DNA of 64,000 nucleotides from NCBI RefSeq assembly GCF_001648475.1, contig NZ_LXSQ01000021.1, positions 62,001 to 126,000 of the forward strand, written 5' to 3'. Both the position numbers and the translations under genes were made by a program. Below, one piece after another: positions 51,400 to 60,278 of this stretch. The notes under the pieces are model-generated. The model was not told the origin of the DNA, ran no database searches, and saw only the letters and a list, made by a program, of their open reading frames with translations. Each line of letters begins with the position of its first letter. Within the stretch, counting starts at the first letter, position 1. The stretch is from Eikenella halliae (GTDB taxonomy: Bacteria; Pseudomonadota; Gammaproteobacteria; Burkholderiales; Neisseriaceae).

Positions 51400-52779
51400 A
51401 TGGAAGAAGAGAATCAGGATAATCAAGCTGAATTGAATACAGTAGCAAGTTTATTTACTAAAAAGATGAATATAGTGTACGCACAGATGCAAACGAAATG
51501 GAAAGAAATGATTGAGCCTTGGTGGAGTAGGCGGAGCAATGTGGAAAAGGTAGGATGTGCCAGTATCGGTTCAGTTTTAATCTTTTTGTTTATATGCTTG
51601 CCTGTTATTTCGATGAATCCAGATGCTTCTGCCGGATTTTGGAATTTTATCATCCTGTTGGTTTCTTCTCCTGTTGCCTTTGCTATTTGGTATTTTCGCG
51701 ATGAAAATAGCAAGCAGCAGATTGATAATCAACGGAAAGATATCAACCTAAAGGAATTCCAAAAACTATCTGAATGGGTAAGTGGTGCACATTTGCCCGA
51801 GATGAAGATTAGCGAGAAAAGTATTATCAAAAATTATGGAAGTAACAACCAAGATAATAACGATAGAATAAGCGAAACTATAACGGAGCAATCAAAGGAA
51901 TACAGTAAATCTCTTAAAAATACGCAGTTCAGTACCTTTAGCAAATGGGAAGGTGCAGTAGCGTTACAAATTTCAGCAGTTTACAACTTACTGCCATTTT
52001 TTCGCGGTGAATACGGTGAAAGTTTTCGAAGACCTGCTTTTAATCTCTTGAAATCAGCTTGGCAGGCTATGCAACAGGATAGTTTGAATCGATTAGAAGA
52101 TGAGAATTTATCTGATGATGAGAAAGAACAGATTATTCATGAGCTACAAGATAAGGCTAGGAGCCCATTAGGTGTTGCACTTACTCAAGTTTTATTAAGT
52201 CTGAATAAAGATAATACCGAAGCTAACCTACGGGCATTTCCTGAAATGTTACCTAATATTTGCCTAGCAGGTATGGATTTCCATACGGCTGGCGTAGATG
52301 ATAAAGCAAAGGATTTATCAGGACTTGTGTTAAATCAAGCACAATTACAGGGTGCAAATATGTGGTCAATTAATTTTATTGGCGCGCAATTACGTAATGC
52401 AAACTGTTATAAGGCTAATTTAAGATGGGCGATTTTGCAGAGTGCTGATTTAAATGGAATAGTTCTGAATAAAGCCAACTTAAGTGAAGCATTTCTGCAT
52501 GGATCTGATTTAAGCGGTGCAAGTTTACAAGAAGTCAGAGCATATATCCCTTTCCAAGAGAATGGGTATATTATATGGAGCGTATTAGAAAAAGCAAAGA
52601 GTTTATTTATGGCTAAGATTACCGAAAGAAAATTTCTGAAAGAAATCTATCCGGAGTGGAAAAAGAATCATCCAATATTTAAAGATAAAGAAGATGATGA
52701 AAGAGTGCTTTCTGATGCTATGGAGATATTTGAAAAAGAAACAGGAGTGATGCTTATTAATGAGAAGCAAGGAAAGTAG
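51400..52779 (+). CDS. Membrane protein with pentapeptide repeats, AT-rich
   Basis: 459 residues. Two membrane helices (about 53-72 and 79-99) follow a charged N-terminus; then a charged linker (105-170), a helical domain (SKWEGAVALQISAVYNLLPF, 181-270), and about 15 pentapeptide repeats (306-378: LSGLV LNQAQ LQGAN … LSEAF LHGSD LSGAS) that would form a beta-helix, before a charged tail. Base composition is far more AT-rich than both neighbours, with AT-ending codons, which points to transfer. Pentapeptide proteins have various roles; a defence or effector function is only a possibility. Confidence 0.8.
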   Translation: MEEENQDNQAELNTVASLFTKKMNIVYAQMQTKWKEMIEPWWSRRSNVEKVGCASIGSVLIFLFICLPVISMNPDASAGFWNFIILLVSSPVAFAIWYFRDENSKQQIDNQRKDINLKEFQKLSEWVSGAHLPEMKISEKSIIKNYGSNNQDNNDRISETITEQSKEYSKSLKNTQFSTFSKWEGAVALQISAVYNLLPFFRGEYGESFRRPAFNLLKSAWQAMQQDSLNRLEDENLSDDEKEQIIHELQDKARSPLGVALTQVLLSLNKDNTEANLRAFPEMLPNICLAGMDFHTAGVDDKAKDLSGLVLNQAQLQGANMWSINFIGAQLRNANCYKANLRWAILQSADLNGIVLNKANLSEAFLHGSDLSGASLQEVRAYIPFQENGYIIWSVLEKAKSLFMAKITERKFLKEIYPEWKKNHPIFKDKEDDERVLSDAMEIFEKETGVMLINEKQGK

Positions 52780-52810
52780 TAAACAAATATTTCAGCAATT
52801 AGTAGAGTGG

Positions 52811-52847
52811 AGGCTACCTGAACACCAAAACATTTTTCAGGTAGCCT
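52811..52847. terminator. Inverted DUS pair between convergent genes
   Basis: AGGCTACCTGAA at 52811-52822 and TTCAGGTAGCCT at 52836-52847. Confidence 0.7.
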
Positions 52848-52869
52848 TCTTATTCAAGCCTGCCTGCGT

Positions 52870-54063
52870 TTATTTCAATACTTCGGCGAAGGCATTGGCC
52901 ACGTAGTCGATATTCTGCTCGTTCAGGCCGGCCACGCACATGCGGCCGTTGCTCACCATATAAACGGCAAACTCTTTTTGCAGGCGTTCTACCTGTTCTG
53001 GAGAAAGGCCGGTGAAGCTGAACATGCCGCGTTGTTTGGTGAAATAGCTGAAATCGCGGCCGGGCACTTTGGCGCTGAGCACTTCCTGCAGCTTTTGGCG
53101 CATGGCGCGGATGCGGTCGCGCATTTCATACACTTCGCCTTCCCATTGTTTGAACAGGGTTTCGTTGTTCATCACGCCGTCCACCACGAAGCCGCCGTGG
53201 GAAGGGGGGCTGGAATAGATGCGGCGCACGGTGAATTTGAGCTGGCCGAGCACGAGCTTGGCTTCTTCGGCGCTGGGGCACACCACGGAGAGGCCGCCCA
53301 CGCGTTCGCCATAGAGCGAGAGGTTTTTGGAGAAGGAGTTGCTGATGAAGACGGACAGGCCGAGCTCGACGGCGCGGCGGATGGCGTACACGTCGCTTTC
53401 CATGTCTTCGGCGAAGCCTTGGTAGGCGATGTCCATAAAGGGGATGAGGCCGACTTCTTTCACGATTTGCAGGATTTCGTCCCATTGGCTGCGGCTCAAA
53501 TCCACACCGGTGGGATTGTGGCAGCAGGGGTGCAGCACCACTACGTCGTGTTGCTTGAGCGTGCGGAAGAAGGCTTTCATTTCTTCGAATTTCACGCCGA
53601 TAGTGGCGGGATCGTAGTAGGGGTATTTGCCCACTTCGAAACCGGCCGCCTCGAAAATACTCACATGGTTGCCCCAGGTGGGGTCGCTCACGTAGCACTT
53701 GGCCTGCGGAAACCAGGCGTGGATAAAATCGGCACCCACGCGCAGCGCGCCGGAGCCGCCGAGCGATTGGATGGTGGCGATGCGGCCTTCTTTTACGGCG
53801 GGATGGTCGGCACCGAACAGCAGGTTTTGGCAGGCGCTGCGGTAGGCGGCCAGGCCTTCCATGGGCAGGTAGCCGCGCGGGCGCGGGCTCTCGGCAAGGG
53901 CGCGTTCAACGGTTTTCACGCACTCGAGCACGGGCAGGCGGCCTTCGCCGTCGTAATAAACGCCCACACCGAGGTTTACTTTCTCGCTGCGCGGGTCTTG
54001 GTTGTATTTTTCCATCAGGCCGAGGATGGGGTCGCCGGGGTAGAACTCAACGTGCCGAAACAT
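52870..54063 (-). CDS. tyrB: Aromatic/aspartate aminotransferase (TyrB/AspC family)
   Basis: A 397-residue class I aminotransferase with DPILGLMEKYNQDPR, VNLGVGVYYD, the cofactor Asn in HNPTGVD, DIAYQGF, the PLP Lys in SNSFSKNLSLYGERVG, and RGMFSFTGL. These are the signatures of the AspC/TyrB subfamily that aminates oxaloacetate, phenylpyruvate and 4-hydroxyphenylpyruvate. Which substrate dominates cannot be told. It has no operon partner; AAGGAAG stands before the ATG. Confidence 0.92.
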   Translation of the reverse strand: MFRHVEFYPGDPILGLMEKYNQDPRSEKVNLGVGVYYDGEGRLPVLECVKTVERALAESPRPRGYLPMEGLAAYRSACQNLLFGADHPAVKEGRIATIQSLGGSGALRVGADFIHAWFPQAKCYVSDPTWGNHVSIFEAAGFEVGKYPYYDPATIGVKFEEMKAFFRTLKQHDVVVLHPCCHNPTGVDLSRSQWDEILQIVKEVGLIPFMDIAYQGFAEDMESDVYAIRRAVELGLSVFISNSFSKNLSLYGERVGGLSVVCPSAEEAKLVLGQLKFTVRRIYSSPPSHGGFVVDGVMNNETLFKQWEGEVYEMRDRIRAMRQKLQEVLSAKVPGRDFSYFTKQRGMFSFTGLSPEQVERLQKEFAVYMVSNGRMCVAGLNEQNIDYVANAFAEVLK

Positions 54064-54182
54064 GGGTGTCTTCCTTTTTTATCGGGTGGAACAATTAAAT
54101 GGAAAGGGTAATGCCGGGGCAATTTTACGCTGATTTCGGCGGTAAGGGCTACCTGAAAAAACGGAATGTTGAAAAAGAAAAA

Positions 54183-54221
54183 TAGCGGCACTCCCCGGCT
54201 GCAATCACAGGAGTGCCGCTA
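54183..54221 (-). terminator. Intrinsic terminator after the lipoprotein hydrolase
   Basis: A 12-base-pair stem TAGCGGCACTCC/GGAGTGCCGCTA, followed on the minus strand by TTTTTCTTTTTC. It is independent of the DUS. Confidence 0.85.
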
Positions 54222-54237
54222 TACGCGTTTTCTGGCT

Positions 54238-55068
54238 TTATTCGCTGTGCCGGTTGAAGAAATCCAGCAGCTGCGTTTCGTAGCCACCCAGGCCGGAGAG
54301 GCCGAGGTGGGTGCCGTTGGGGATGAGGATCAGCTGTTTGGGCTCTTGGGCGAGCTCGAATAGGATTTGCGAGTGTTTGGCGGGGATGACTGGGTCGGCG
54401 GTGCCGTGCATCAGCAGCAGGGGGATGGGGCTGATTTGCGCCACGAAGCGGCGGGCGCTGTAGCGGTTGCCCACTAGGATGCCAGCGCCGGGGAGTTTGT
54501 CGTTGGCGATGCTGGAATAAGAAGAGAAGGTGGATTCGATGGCCACGGCGCGCACGCCGGCTTTGTTGCCTGCGCCCACCACGGCAATGGCGTTGGTGCC
54601 GCCTAGGCTCTGGCCGAACACGAGCAGGCGTTCGGGGTTGACATCGGGGCGGTTGCGCACATAATCCAGCGCGGCGTTGCTGTCGGCAAACAGGCCTTCG
54701 GGGCTGGGCTTGCCTTCAGATTGGCCGTAGCCGCGATAGTCGAACAGGAAAACGTTGTAGCCGTGTTCGGGCAGCCATTTCACGGCCTGCCAGTGGGCGG
54801 TGAGGTTTTGCGCGTTGCCGTGGAAGTGGATGATGGTAGCGCGGGCTTGCTTGGCATCGGCCACGCCGCGTGCGGGCACAAACCAGCCGTGCAGGCGCGT
54901 GCCGTCGGCGCTTTGGAAGGAGACGTTTTCGTAGGGCAGGCCAGATTGGGCGGGCGAGCCGTAGTCGGCATGGTCGGGATAATAAAAGGCCTGTTGGGCG
55001 CAGGAGGACAGGCCGAACAGGAGGGCGAGGAGGGCGGCCAGGCCGAAGAGGAGGGATTTGTGCTTCAT
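54238..55068 (-). CDS. Alpha/beta-hydrolase lipoprotein
   Basis: Start at 55068 (MKHKSLLFGLAALLALLFGL). The 276-residue protein has a lipobox LSSC (Cys23) and a full alpha/beta-hydrolase domain: IIHFHGNAQNLTAHW (oxyanion), DYRGYGQSEGK, the nucleophile elbow FGQSLGGTNA, acid region HGTADPVIP and the final His in NGTHLGL. It is like the Bem46/YfhR group. Probably an envelope esterase or acyl hydrolase; substrate unknown. Confidence 0.88.
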   Translation of the reverse strand: MKHKSLLFGLAALLALLFGLSSCAQQAFYYPDHADYGSPAQSGLPYENVSFQSADGTRLHGWFVPARGVADAKQARATIIHFHGNAQNLTAHWQAVKWLPEHGYNVFLFDYRGYGQSEGKPSPEGLFADSNAALDYVRNRPDVNPERLLVFGQSLGGTNAIAVVGAGNKAGVRAVAIESTFSSYSSIANDKLPGAGILVGNRYSARRFVAQISPIPLLLMHGTADPVIPAKHSQILFELAQEPKQLILIPNGTHLGLSGLGGYETQLLDFFNRHSE

Positions 55069-55156
55069 GGTTGGTTTGGGCGGCAGCCTTTTGGGATTGA
55101 GGCTACCTGAAAAATAGCGTTGCCGTTTTAGCTTTGCTTTCACTTGCGTTATTTGT

Positions 55157-55197
55157 TTCAGGTAGCCTTTGTTGTTTCTGGGTTGAGGCTACCTGAA
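55157..55197. terminator. Inverted DUS pair
   Basis: TTCAGGTAGCCT at 55157 and AGGCTACCTGAA at 55186; a third DUS is at 55100. It lies past the uppP stop on the minus strand. Confidence 0.6.
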
Positions 55198-55243
55198 AAA
55201 GATAAATGAGTCTGTTTCAGCCAGCCTTGCCTGATTGGGTGTT

Positions 55244-56065
55244 CTACCAATTTACCCAGCCGCACAGCCAAGTGAGCAGGATGATGCCGCCGAAGATGAT
55301 GCGGTAGTAGGCGAAGGGCACGAAATTTTTGCTGGATACAAAACGCAGCAGGGCTTTTACGGCGATGAGGCCGGAGGCAAAAGCGGTGGCAAAGCCGATG
55401 GCGATGAGGCCGAGCTCCTGCGAGGAGAAGGCGCTGAGGTTTTTTAAAATGCTGTAGCCGGAGGCGGCTACCATAATCGGCACGGCGAGGAAGAAGGAGA
55501 ATTCGGTGGCGGTTTTGCGGTCGAGTCCCCACACCATGCCGCCCATGATGGTGCTGCCGGAGCGGGAAGTGCCGGGAATCAGGGCTAAAATTTGAAACAG
55601 GCCCACGGCCAGTGCGTCGCGCGGGCGCATATCGTCCACACTGCGCACTTTCGGCGGTACGCGGCTTTGCCGTTTTTCAATCCATAAAATCAAAAAGCCG
55701 CCCACCACCAGCGCCGCAGCCACGCTCACGGGGTTGAACAGCACTTTTTCGATGAAGTCGTTGAACAGCAGGCCGATGACGGCGGCGGGGATGAAGGCGA
55801 TGGCCAGGTTGAGCACGAAGCGGTTGGACAGCCGGTCTTTGCCGATATGGGTGGCTACATGGATGAAGCGGGCGCGGTATTCGTACACCACGGCGAGGAT
55901 GGCACCGAGCTGGATGGCGATGTTGAATACGGCATGGCTTTCGGCGTCGAAGCCGATGAGGCTGCCGGCCACAATCAGGTGGCCGGTGCTGGAAATGGGC
56001 AGGAATTCGGTAAGGCCTTCGATGATGCCGAGGAAGAGGGCTTTGAAGGCGAGGAGCAGGCTCAT
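55244..56065 (-). CDS. uppP: Undecaprenyl-diphosphatase UppP (BacA)
   Basis: The 273-residue membrane protein has the BacA motifs [15 protein letters not shown] (catalytic Glu, residues about 15-30) and [10 protein letters not shown] (second catalytic loop), with eight or so helices. It removes phosphate from undecaprenyl diphosphate, recycling the lipid carrier for peptidoglycan and surface sugars, and gives low-level bacitracin resistance when abundant. Single gene with DUS pairs on both sides. Confidence 0.96.
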   Translation of the reverse strand: MSLLLAFKALFLGIIEGLTEFLPISSTGHLIVAGSLIGFDAESHAVFNIAIQLGAILAVVYEYRARFIHVATHIGKDRLSNRFVLNLAIAFIPAAVIGLLFNDFIEKVLFNPVSVAAALVVGGFLILWIEKRQSRVPPKVRSVDDMRPRDALAVGLFQILALIPGTSRSGSTIMGGMVWGLDRKTATEFSFFLAVPIMVAASGYSILKNLSAFSSQELGLIAIGFATAFASGLIAVKALLRFVSSKNFVPFAYYRIIFGGIILLTWLCGWVNW

Positions 56066-56098
56066 TGGTTAAACTCTTAAAACGTGGGGTAAATATTT

Positions 56099-56134
56099 TT
56101 CAGGTAGCCTGTATCGGAGTACGGGCTACCTGAA
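56099..56134. terminator. DUS pair between dsbA and uppP
   Basis: TTCAGGTAGCCT at 56099 and GGGCTACCTGAA at 56123, 15 bases past the dsbA stop. Confidence 0.6.
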
Positions 56135-56149
56135 AATCTTTGCGCCGCC

Positions 56150-56818
56150 TTAGCGGTTGGCCTGGCCGGCGATGGCTGCGCCGCGGCTGCGCACGACGGC
56201 GCGCGGGGCGGGGGCGGGCATGCCGCGTTCGGCACGGACTTTTTCAATCAGCTCCTGCAGCACGGCCATGTTTTGGGAGTTGGTGAGCTCGTATTTGCCG
56301 CCCACCACCACCGTCGGGGTTTTGGTGATGTTGTAGGTAACGGTTTGCTGCTGCATGGTTTGGGCAGCGGCGGCGGACTGCGGGCTGTTGTAGGCGGCGA
56401 GCAGGCGGCTGCCGTAGGGTTGCTGCTGAATCCAGTTTTTCAGGCTGGTTTCGTCGGTTACAACGCCGTCCATCAGGGCTTTGAAGATAGCCTGGTTGGC
56501 TTGGCGGGAGAGGCCGGTGGATTTCACGGCTGCGGCCAGGCGGGCGAGGGTTTGGTGGGCAGGCTGCCACACCACGTGCTCTTGGCGCAATACGGTGTCG
56601 GAGGCGAAGCGTTTGCTTTGCTGCTCGATAATCGGTTCGAGGTGTTGGCAGTGGATGCAGAAATAGCCGAAGAATTCGGTTACTTCGATTTTGTCGGACT
56701 GCACGGGTTTGATCTCATTGCTGCGTACGATGTAGTCGGTGCCTTCCACGGCTTTGGCTTGGGCGGCGGTGACGGCGAAGACGGTGAGTGCGGAGAGGAG
56801 CAGGGTTTTCAGTTTCAT
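56150..56818 (-). CDS. dsbA: Periplasmic thiol:disulfide interchange protein DsbA
   Basis: 222 residues with a signal peptide (MKLKTLLLSALTVFAVTAAQA), the thioredoxin-fold start VTEFFGYFCIHCQHLEP (active site CIHC), an inserted helical domain, and the cis-proline loop TPTVVVGG. It introduces disulfides into exported proteins, including pilus parts. CIHC, rather than CPHC, is unlike E. coli DsbA and may shift its redox potential. Neisserial genomes carry several DsbA copies; which one this matches is not clear. It lies 38 bases after the SPOR-protein gene. Confidence 0.92.
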   Translation of the reverse strand: MKLKTLLLSALTVFAVTAAQAKAVEGTDYIVRSNEIKPVQSDKIEVTEFFGYFCIHCQHLEPIIEQQSKRFASDTVLRQEHVVWQPAHQTLARLAAAVKSTGLSRQANQAIFKALMDGVVTDETSLKNWIQQQPYGSRLLAAYNSPQSAAAAQTMQQQTVTYNITKTPTVVVGGKYELTNSQNMAVLQELIEKVRAERGMPAPAPRAVVRSRGAAIAGQANR

Positions 56819-56856
56819 TTTAATCTTTCGTTATTTAAGGATGGAAGGAGGATGGG

Positions 56857-57636
56857 TTAATCGGCTTGGCGGGTGAGGGTGTCGATGCCGCTGCCGCGCA
56901 GGCGTTCGCTGAGGGCTTGGGCTTCGGCACGGCTGAGGCGGCCGCTTTGGAGACGGTATACGGTTTGGCCGTCGCTGCGCTTGCTGCTGGTTACGCGGGC
57001 GTTCACACCGAGCATGGCGAGTTTGGCGCGTTGGGTGTCGGCGGCCTGTGGGTTGTTGTAGGAGCCCATTTGTACGATGTAGCGGCCGTTGCCGCCTTCG
57101 GCATTGCGCTGGGCACGCTGCTCGGCAGTCTTGGATTCGGCTTCGCGTGCCGCTTTGGCTTCGGCTTCACGCCGCTGGCGGCGGGCTTGCTCGCGGGCGC
57201 GCTCCACATTGCCGCTTTCCAAAATCTGCTCGGGCGTGGGCTTGGCTTCCGGTTCGGGCTTGCGCTGCTGTTCGCGCGGTTTGGTTTGTACGGGCTTGTC
57301 TTCCTGCGCGGGTTTCTCTTCCGGGCGTTGTGCAGGCGTGCTGGCCTGCTGCGGCACGGAGGCGGCTACGGGCGGTTTGTCGGTGATGTCGCCGGGCGGC
57401 AGGGCGTAACGGCCGCTGTCGGAGCCGACGGTGGTGTCGCTCGGGCGTTGTTCGGGCTGACGCTCTTGGCGCGGAGTGAGGATTTCGGGCTGGATTTCGG
57501 TTTTCGGCGCTTCGGGCTGTTTGATGCCGGAGGGCGTGTTGTTGAGGAAATACAAAACCACGCCGATGATGAGGGTGGCAAGCAGGAGGCCGAATATAAA
57601 GCCGGAAAGGCCTTGACCGTGGGGTTTGTTTGGCAT
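56857..57636 (-). CDS. SPOR-domain membrane protein (FtsN/DedD-like)
   Basis: 259 residues: a short cytoplasmic start, one membrane helix (GFIFGLLLATLIIGVVLYFL, 14-33), a long Pro/Gln/Glu/Lys/Arg-rich periplasmic linker (35-180), and a C-terminal SPOR domain (YIVQMGSYNNPQAADTQRAK…VYRLQSGRLSRAEAQAL). SPOR domains bind denuded glycan at the septum, so a role in cell division like FtsN or DedD is likely. The linker has an alternating Arg/Glu/Ala helix stretch (130-175). Probably cotranscribed with dsbA. Confidence 0.88.
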   Translation of the reverse strand: MPNKPHGQGLSGFIFGLLLATLIIGVVLYFLNNTPSGIKQPEAPKTEIQPEILTPRQERQPEQRPSDTTVGSDSGRYALPPGDITDKPPVAASVPQQASTPAQRPEEKPAQEDKPVQTKPREQQRKPEPEAKPTPEQILESGNVERAREQARRQRREAEAKAAREAESKTAEQRAQRNAEGGNGRYIVQMGSYNNPQAADTQRAKLAMLGVNARVTSSKRSDGQTVYRLQSGRLSRAEAQALSERLRGSGIDTLTRQAD

Positions 57637-57730
57637 GAGGAAAATGGATTGCTAAAAAGGTGCGGCATTTTATCAAAACCGTTTGCTGCGGCGGAAGCTT
57701 TTTACATGTTCTTTCAGGCAGACAGGCGGT

Positions 57731-57771
57731 TTCAGGTAGCCTGGGTAAGACATGGGGGAAGGCTACCTGAA
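57731..57771. terminator. Inverted DUS pair after comM
   Basis: TTCAGGTAGCCT at 57731 and AGGCTACCTGAA at 57760, 14 bases past the comM stop on the minus strand. Confidence 0.6.
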
Positions 57772-57785
57772 AACCCGTTTCTTTG

Positions 57786-59282
57786 TTAAGACGGGGTGCG
57801 GCGTAAGCTCACGGCCTGCATCACATGGCGCTGGTTTACGGTGTCGCTGCCGGCCAGGTCGGCCAAGGTGCGGGCGATGCGCAGGATGCGGTGGTAGCTG
57901 CGGGCGGAAAGCGAAAGTTTTTCCAGCACGGCGGAGAGGGCGGCTTTGGCTTCCGGCTCGATGGCGGCCAGCTCGTCCAGCTCGGTTACGTTGAGTAGGG
58001 CATTGCTTTTGCCCTGCCGCCGTTGTTGGCGTTCGCGCGCGGCCAGCACGCGTTCGCGTACGGCGGCGCTGGGCTCGCCGGGTGTGGCTTGGGTGAGCTC
58101 GGCGGCGGAGAGGGCGGGCACTTCGATAATCAAATCAATCCTGTCCAAAAGCGGGCCGGAAATTTTGCCGCGATAGCGGGCGATGCTTTCGGGCGTGCAG
58201 CGGCAGGGTTTGGCGGGGTGGCCGAGGTAGCCGCAGGGGCAGGGGTTCATGGCGGCGACCAGCTGGAAGCGGGCGGGATAGGTGGCTTGGCGGCTGGCGC
58301 GGGAAATGTGGATGAGGCCGTTTTCCAGCGGTTCGCGCAGCATTTCCAGCACCTTGCGGTCGAATTCGGGCAATTCGTCGAGAAACAATACGCCGTTGTG
58401 CGCCAGGGAAATTTCGCCGGGCTTGGGGTCGGAACCACCGCCCACCATGGCGGCGGCGCTGGCGCTGTGGTGCGGCGAACGGAAGGGGCGGCGGCGGGAG
58501 AAACTGTGTTGTTGGGGCAGCAGCGAGCGCAGTGCCCAGGTTTCGGTGATTTCGTCGTCGGAGAGTGGCGGCAGGATGCCGGGCAGGCGTTGCGCCAGCA
58601 TGGATTTGCCGGTGCCGGGCGGGCCGCTCATCAGGATGCTGTGGCCGCCGGCGGCGGCAATTTCAAGCGCGAGCCGCGCGGTGTGCTGGCCTTTTACGTC
58701 TTGCAGGTCGGGATAGGGCGCTTCTTCGGCCGCTTCAGCACGGGCTTGGCAGCGGGGCAGGGCGGCGATGCCGTTGAGGTGGGCGGCCACGGCCACCAAG
58801 CTTTCGGCAGCCAACACTTCGGCGCGTTCAATCAGCGCGGCCTGCTCGGCGCTCTCTTGCGGCAAAATAAAACGGCGCCGCGCCTGCGTGCTTTGCCACA
58901 CCATGGCCAGCGCACCGCGCACCGGGCGCAGCAGGCCGGACAAGGCCAGCTCGCCGGCCAGCTCGTATTTGGCCAATTCTTCGGGCGAAATGGCGATTTG
59001 GCCGGAAGCGGCGAGGATGCCCACGGCAATCGGCAGGTCGAAACGGCCGGATTCTTTGGGCAGATCCGCCGGGGCGAGGTTGACGGTGATTTTTTTGGCG
59101 GGAAAATCGAAGCCGCTTTGGATGATGGCGGCGCGCACGCGGTCGCGGCTTTCTTTCACTTCGGTGTCGGGCAGGCCGACGATATTGAACGCGGGCAGGC
59201 CGTTGGCCAAGTGGGCTTCCACTTCCACCAAGGGCGCGGCCATGCCGCTGAGCGCCCGGCTGTATACCACCGCCAAACTCAT
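57786..59282 (-). CDS. comM: ComM-type branch-migration helicase (YifB, Mg-chelatase-like)
   Basis: 498 residues: an N-terminal Lon-like ChlI domain (MSLAVVYSRALSGMAAPLVEVEAHL…), an AAA+ domain with Walker A GPPGTGKS at 220-227, Walker B LFLDELPEF, sensor AAMNPCPCGY, and a C-terminal domain ending with SARSYHRILRIARTLADL. ComM is a hexameric helicase that extends recombination joints during natural transformation, fitting the DUS-rich genome. It is followed upstream by ubiK on the same strand with a 10-base gap. Confidence 0.93.
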   Translation of the reverse strand: MSLAVVYSRALSGMAAPLVEVEAHLANGLPAFNIVGLPDTEVKESRDRVRAAIIQSGFDFPAKKITVNLAPADLPKESGRFDLPIAVGILAASGQIAISPEELAKYELAGELALSGLLRPVRGALAMVWQSTQARRRFILPQESAEQAALIERAEVLAAESLVAVAAHLNGIAALPRCQARAEAAEEAPYPDLQDVKGQHTARLALEIAAAGGHSILMSGPPGTGKSMLAQRLPGILPPLSDDEITETWALRSLLPQQHSFSRRRPFRSPHHSASAAAMVGGGSDPKPGEISLAHNGVLFLDELPEFDRKVLEMLREPLENGLIHISRASRQATYPARFQLVAAMNPCPCGYLGHPAKPCRCTPESIARYRGKISGPLLDRIDLIIEVPALSAAELTQATPGEPSAAVRERVLAARERQQRRQGKSNALLNVTELDELAAIEPEAKAALSAVLEKLSLSARSYHRILRIARTLADLAGSDTVNQRHVMQAVSLRRTPS

Positions 59283-59292
59283 GCCGCGCTTC

Positions 59293-59559
59293 CTATTGCT
59301 GTTCGGAAGGGTTGGGCAGGGCGGCCTGGGCGGCGGCTTCCAGCTTGGCCAGGCGTGCTTCTAAGGCAGCCAGTTTTTCGCGGGTTTTGATGAGCACCTG
59401 CTGTTGGATGTCGAATTCTTCGCGCGTTACCAAATCGAGCTTGCCGAATGTGCTGCCGAGCAGGGTTTTCACGTTTTTTTCCACGTCTTTCACCGGGCTT
59501 TCGGCAATGGCGTTGCCGATTTTTCCGGCGAGTTCGTCGAGGATTTGTTTGGCCAACAT
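59293..59559 (-). CDS. ubiK: Ubiquinone biosynthesis accessory factor UbiK
   Basis: Start at 59559 (MLAKQILDELAGKIGNAIAE), giving 88 residues. The amphipathic start, DVEKNVKTLLGSTFGKLDLVTREEFDIQQQVL and a C-terminal coiled coil (LIKTREKLAALEARLAKLEA) are those of the UbiK/YqiC/BMFP family, which helps UbiJ in aerobic ubiquinone synthesis and can fuse membranes in vitro. Coexpressed with comM by spacing. The longer frame upstream contains a DUS. Confidence 0.9.
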   Translation of the reverse strand: MLAKQILDELAGKIGNAIAESPVKDVEKNVKTLLGSTFGKLDLVTREEFDIQQQVLIKTREKLAALEARLAKLEAAAQAALPNPSEQQ

Positions 59560-59633
59560 GGGGTTTCCTTTATTTTTGAAGGGTCGGGATGGGCGCATTG
59601 TATAAGTGCGGGAATAGGGCGGCAAGCGGTAAA

Positions 59634-59661
59634 AGGCTACCTGAAAAATTTCAGGTAGCCT
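59634..59661. terminator. Tight inverted DUS pair
   Basis: AGGCTACCTGAA at 59634-59645 and TTCAGGTAGCCT at 59650-59661 with AAA/TTT outside. It follows the DUF4149 gene on the minus strand. Confidence 0.75.
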
Positions 59662-59673
59662 TTCCAACCCGAT

Positions 59674-60129
59674 TTATTGCCACTCGAAACGCAGCAGGCG
59701 CATGATTAAAAACAGGCCGAGCAGGCTGATGAGCACATACAGGCTGCTGGACATGCTGTGCCAGAAAGCCAGTTCGCCGCCGAGCAGGTTGGAGAGCCAA
59801 TGCGTCTGCCCGCCGCGCAGGGCGCGGATAAGCGGCACCAGCACAAATTGCGAGACGGCCAGCAGCAGCCAGGTGAGGGCAACGGTGCGCGAGCTGAGTT
59901 TGCTGCGTTGGCCGTAGCTGCGCTGCTGCGCCGAGAGGCCGGCCAAATAAAGGATGGCCCACACAAACAGCCCGATGTAGTTCACCGCGCTGAATAATGC
60001 GCCGGCCAGGCTGCCGGCCTGCTCTTTGGGCAGAGATTGGAACAATAGCGGCGCCGCGCCGTAGCCGGCCAAAAGATACGCGCCGAACCACGCCGCCGCC
60101 AGCAGTGCCAATACTCGGTTTGCAAACAT
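59674..60129 (-). CDS. DUF4149-like membrane protein
   Basis: 151 residues with four hydrophobic helices: [25 protein letters not shown] at the start, [36 protein letters not shown] and [21 protein letters not shown]. The FHSMSS-like pattern ([13 protein letters not shown]) near the end fits DUF4149/TMEM205-type proteins. Function unknown. It is divergent from ttcA. Confidence 0.75.
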   Translation of the reverse strand: MFANRVLALLAAAWFGAYLLAGYGAAPLLFQSLPKEQAGSLAGALFSAVNYIGLFVWAILYLAGLSAQQRSYGQRSKLSSRTVALTWLLLAVSQFVLVPLIRALRGGQTHWLSNLLGGELAFWHSMSSSLYVLISLLGLFLIMRLLRFEWQ

Positions 60130-60278
60130 TCGTTTCCTTTCTCTGCTTTTTATTTAAAACGAAACGCAGTGTACCGTATTCTTTGCATACTTTCAGCTGC
60201 CGGGCCGATACTTTACCTGCTATAAAATCTGCCTACATTGCGTTACAATCCCGCACTTTACGTTGCCGACACACCATT

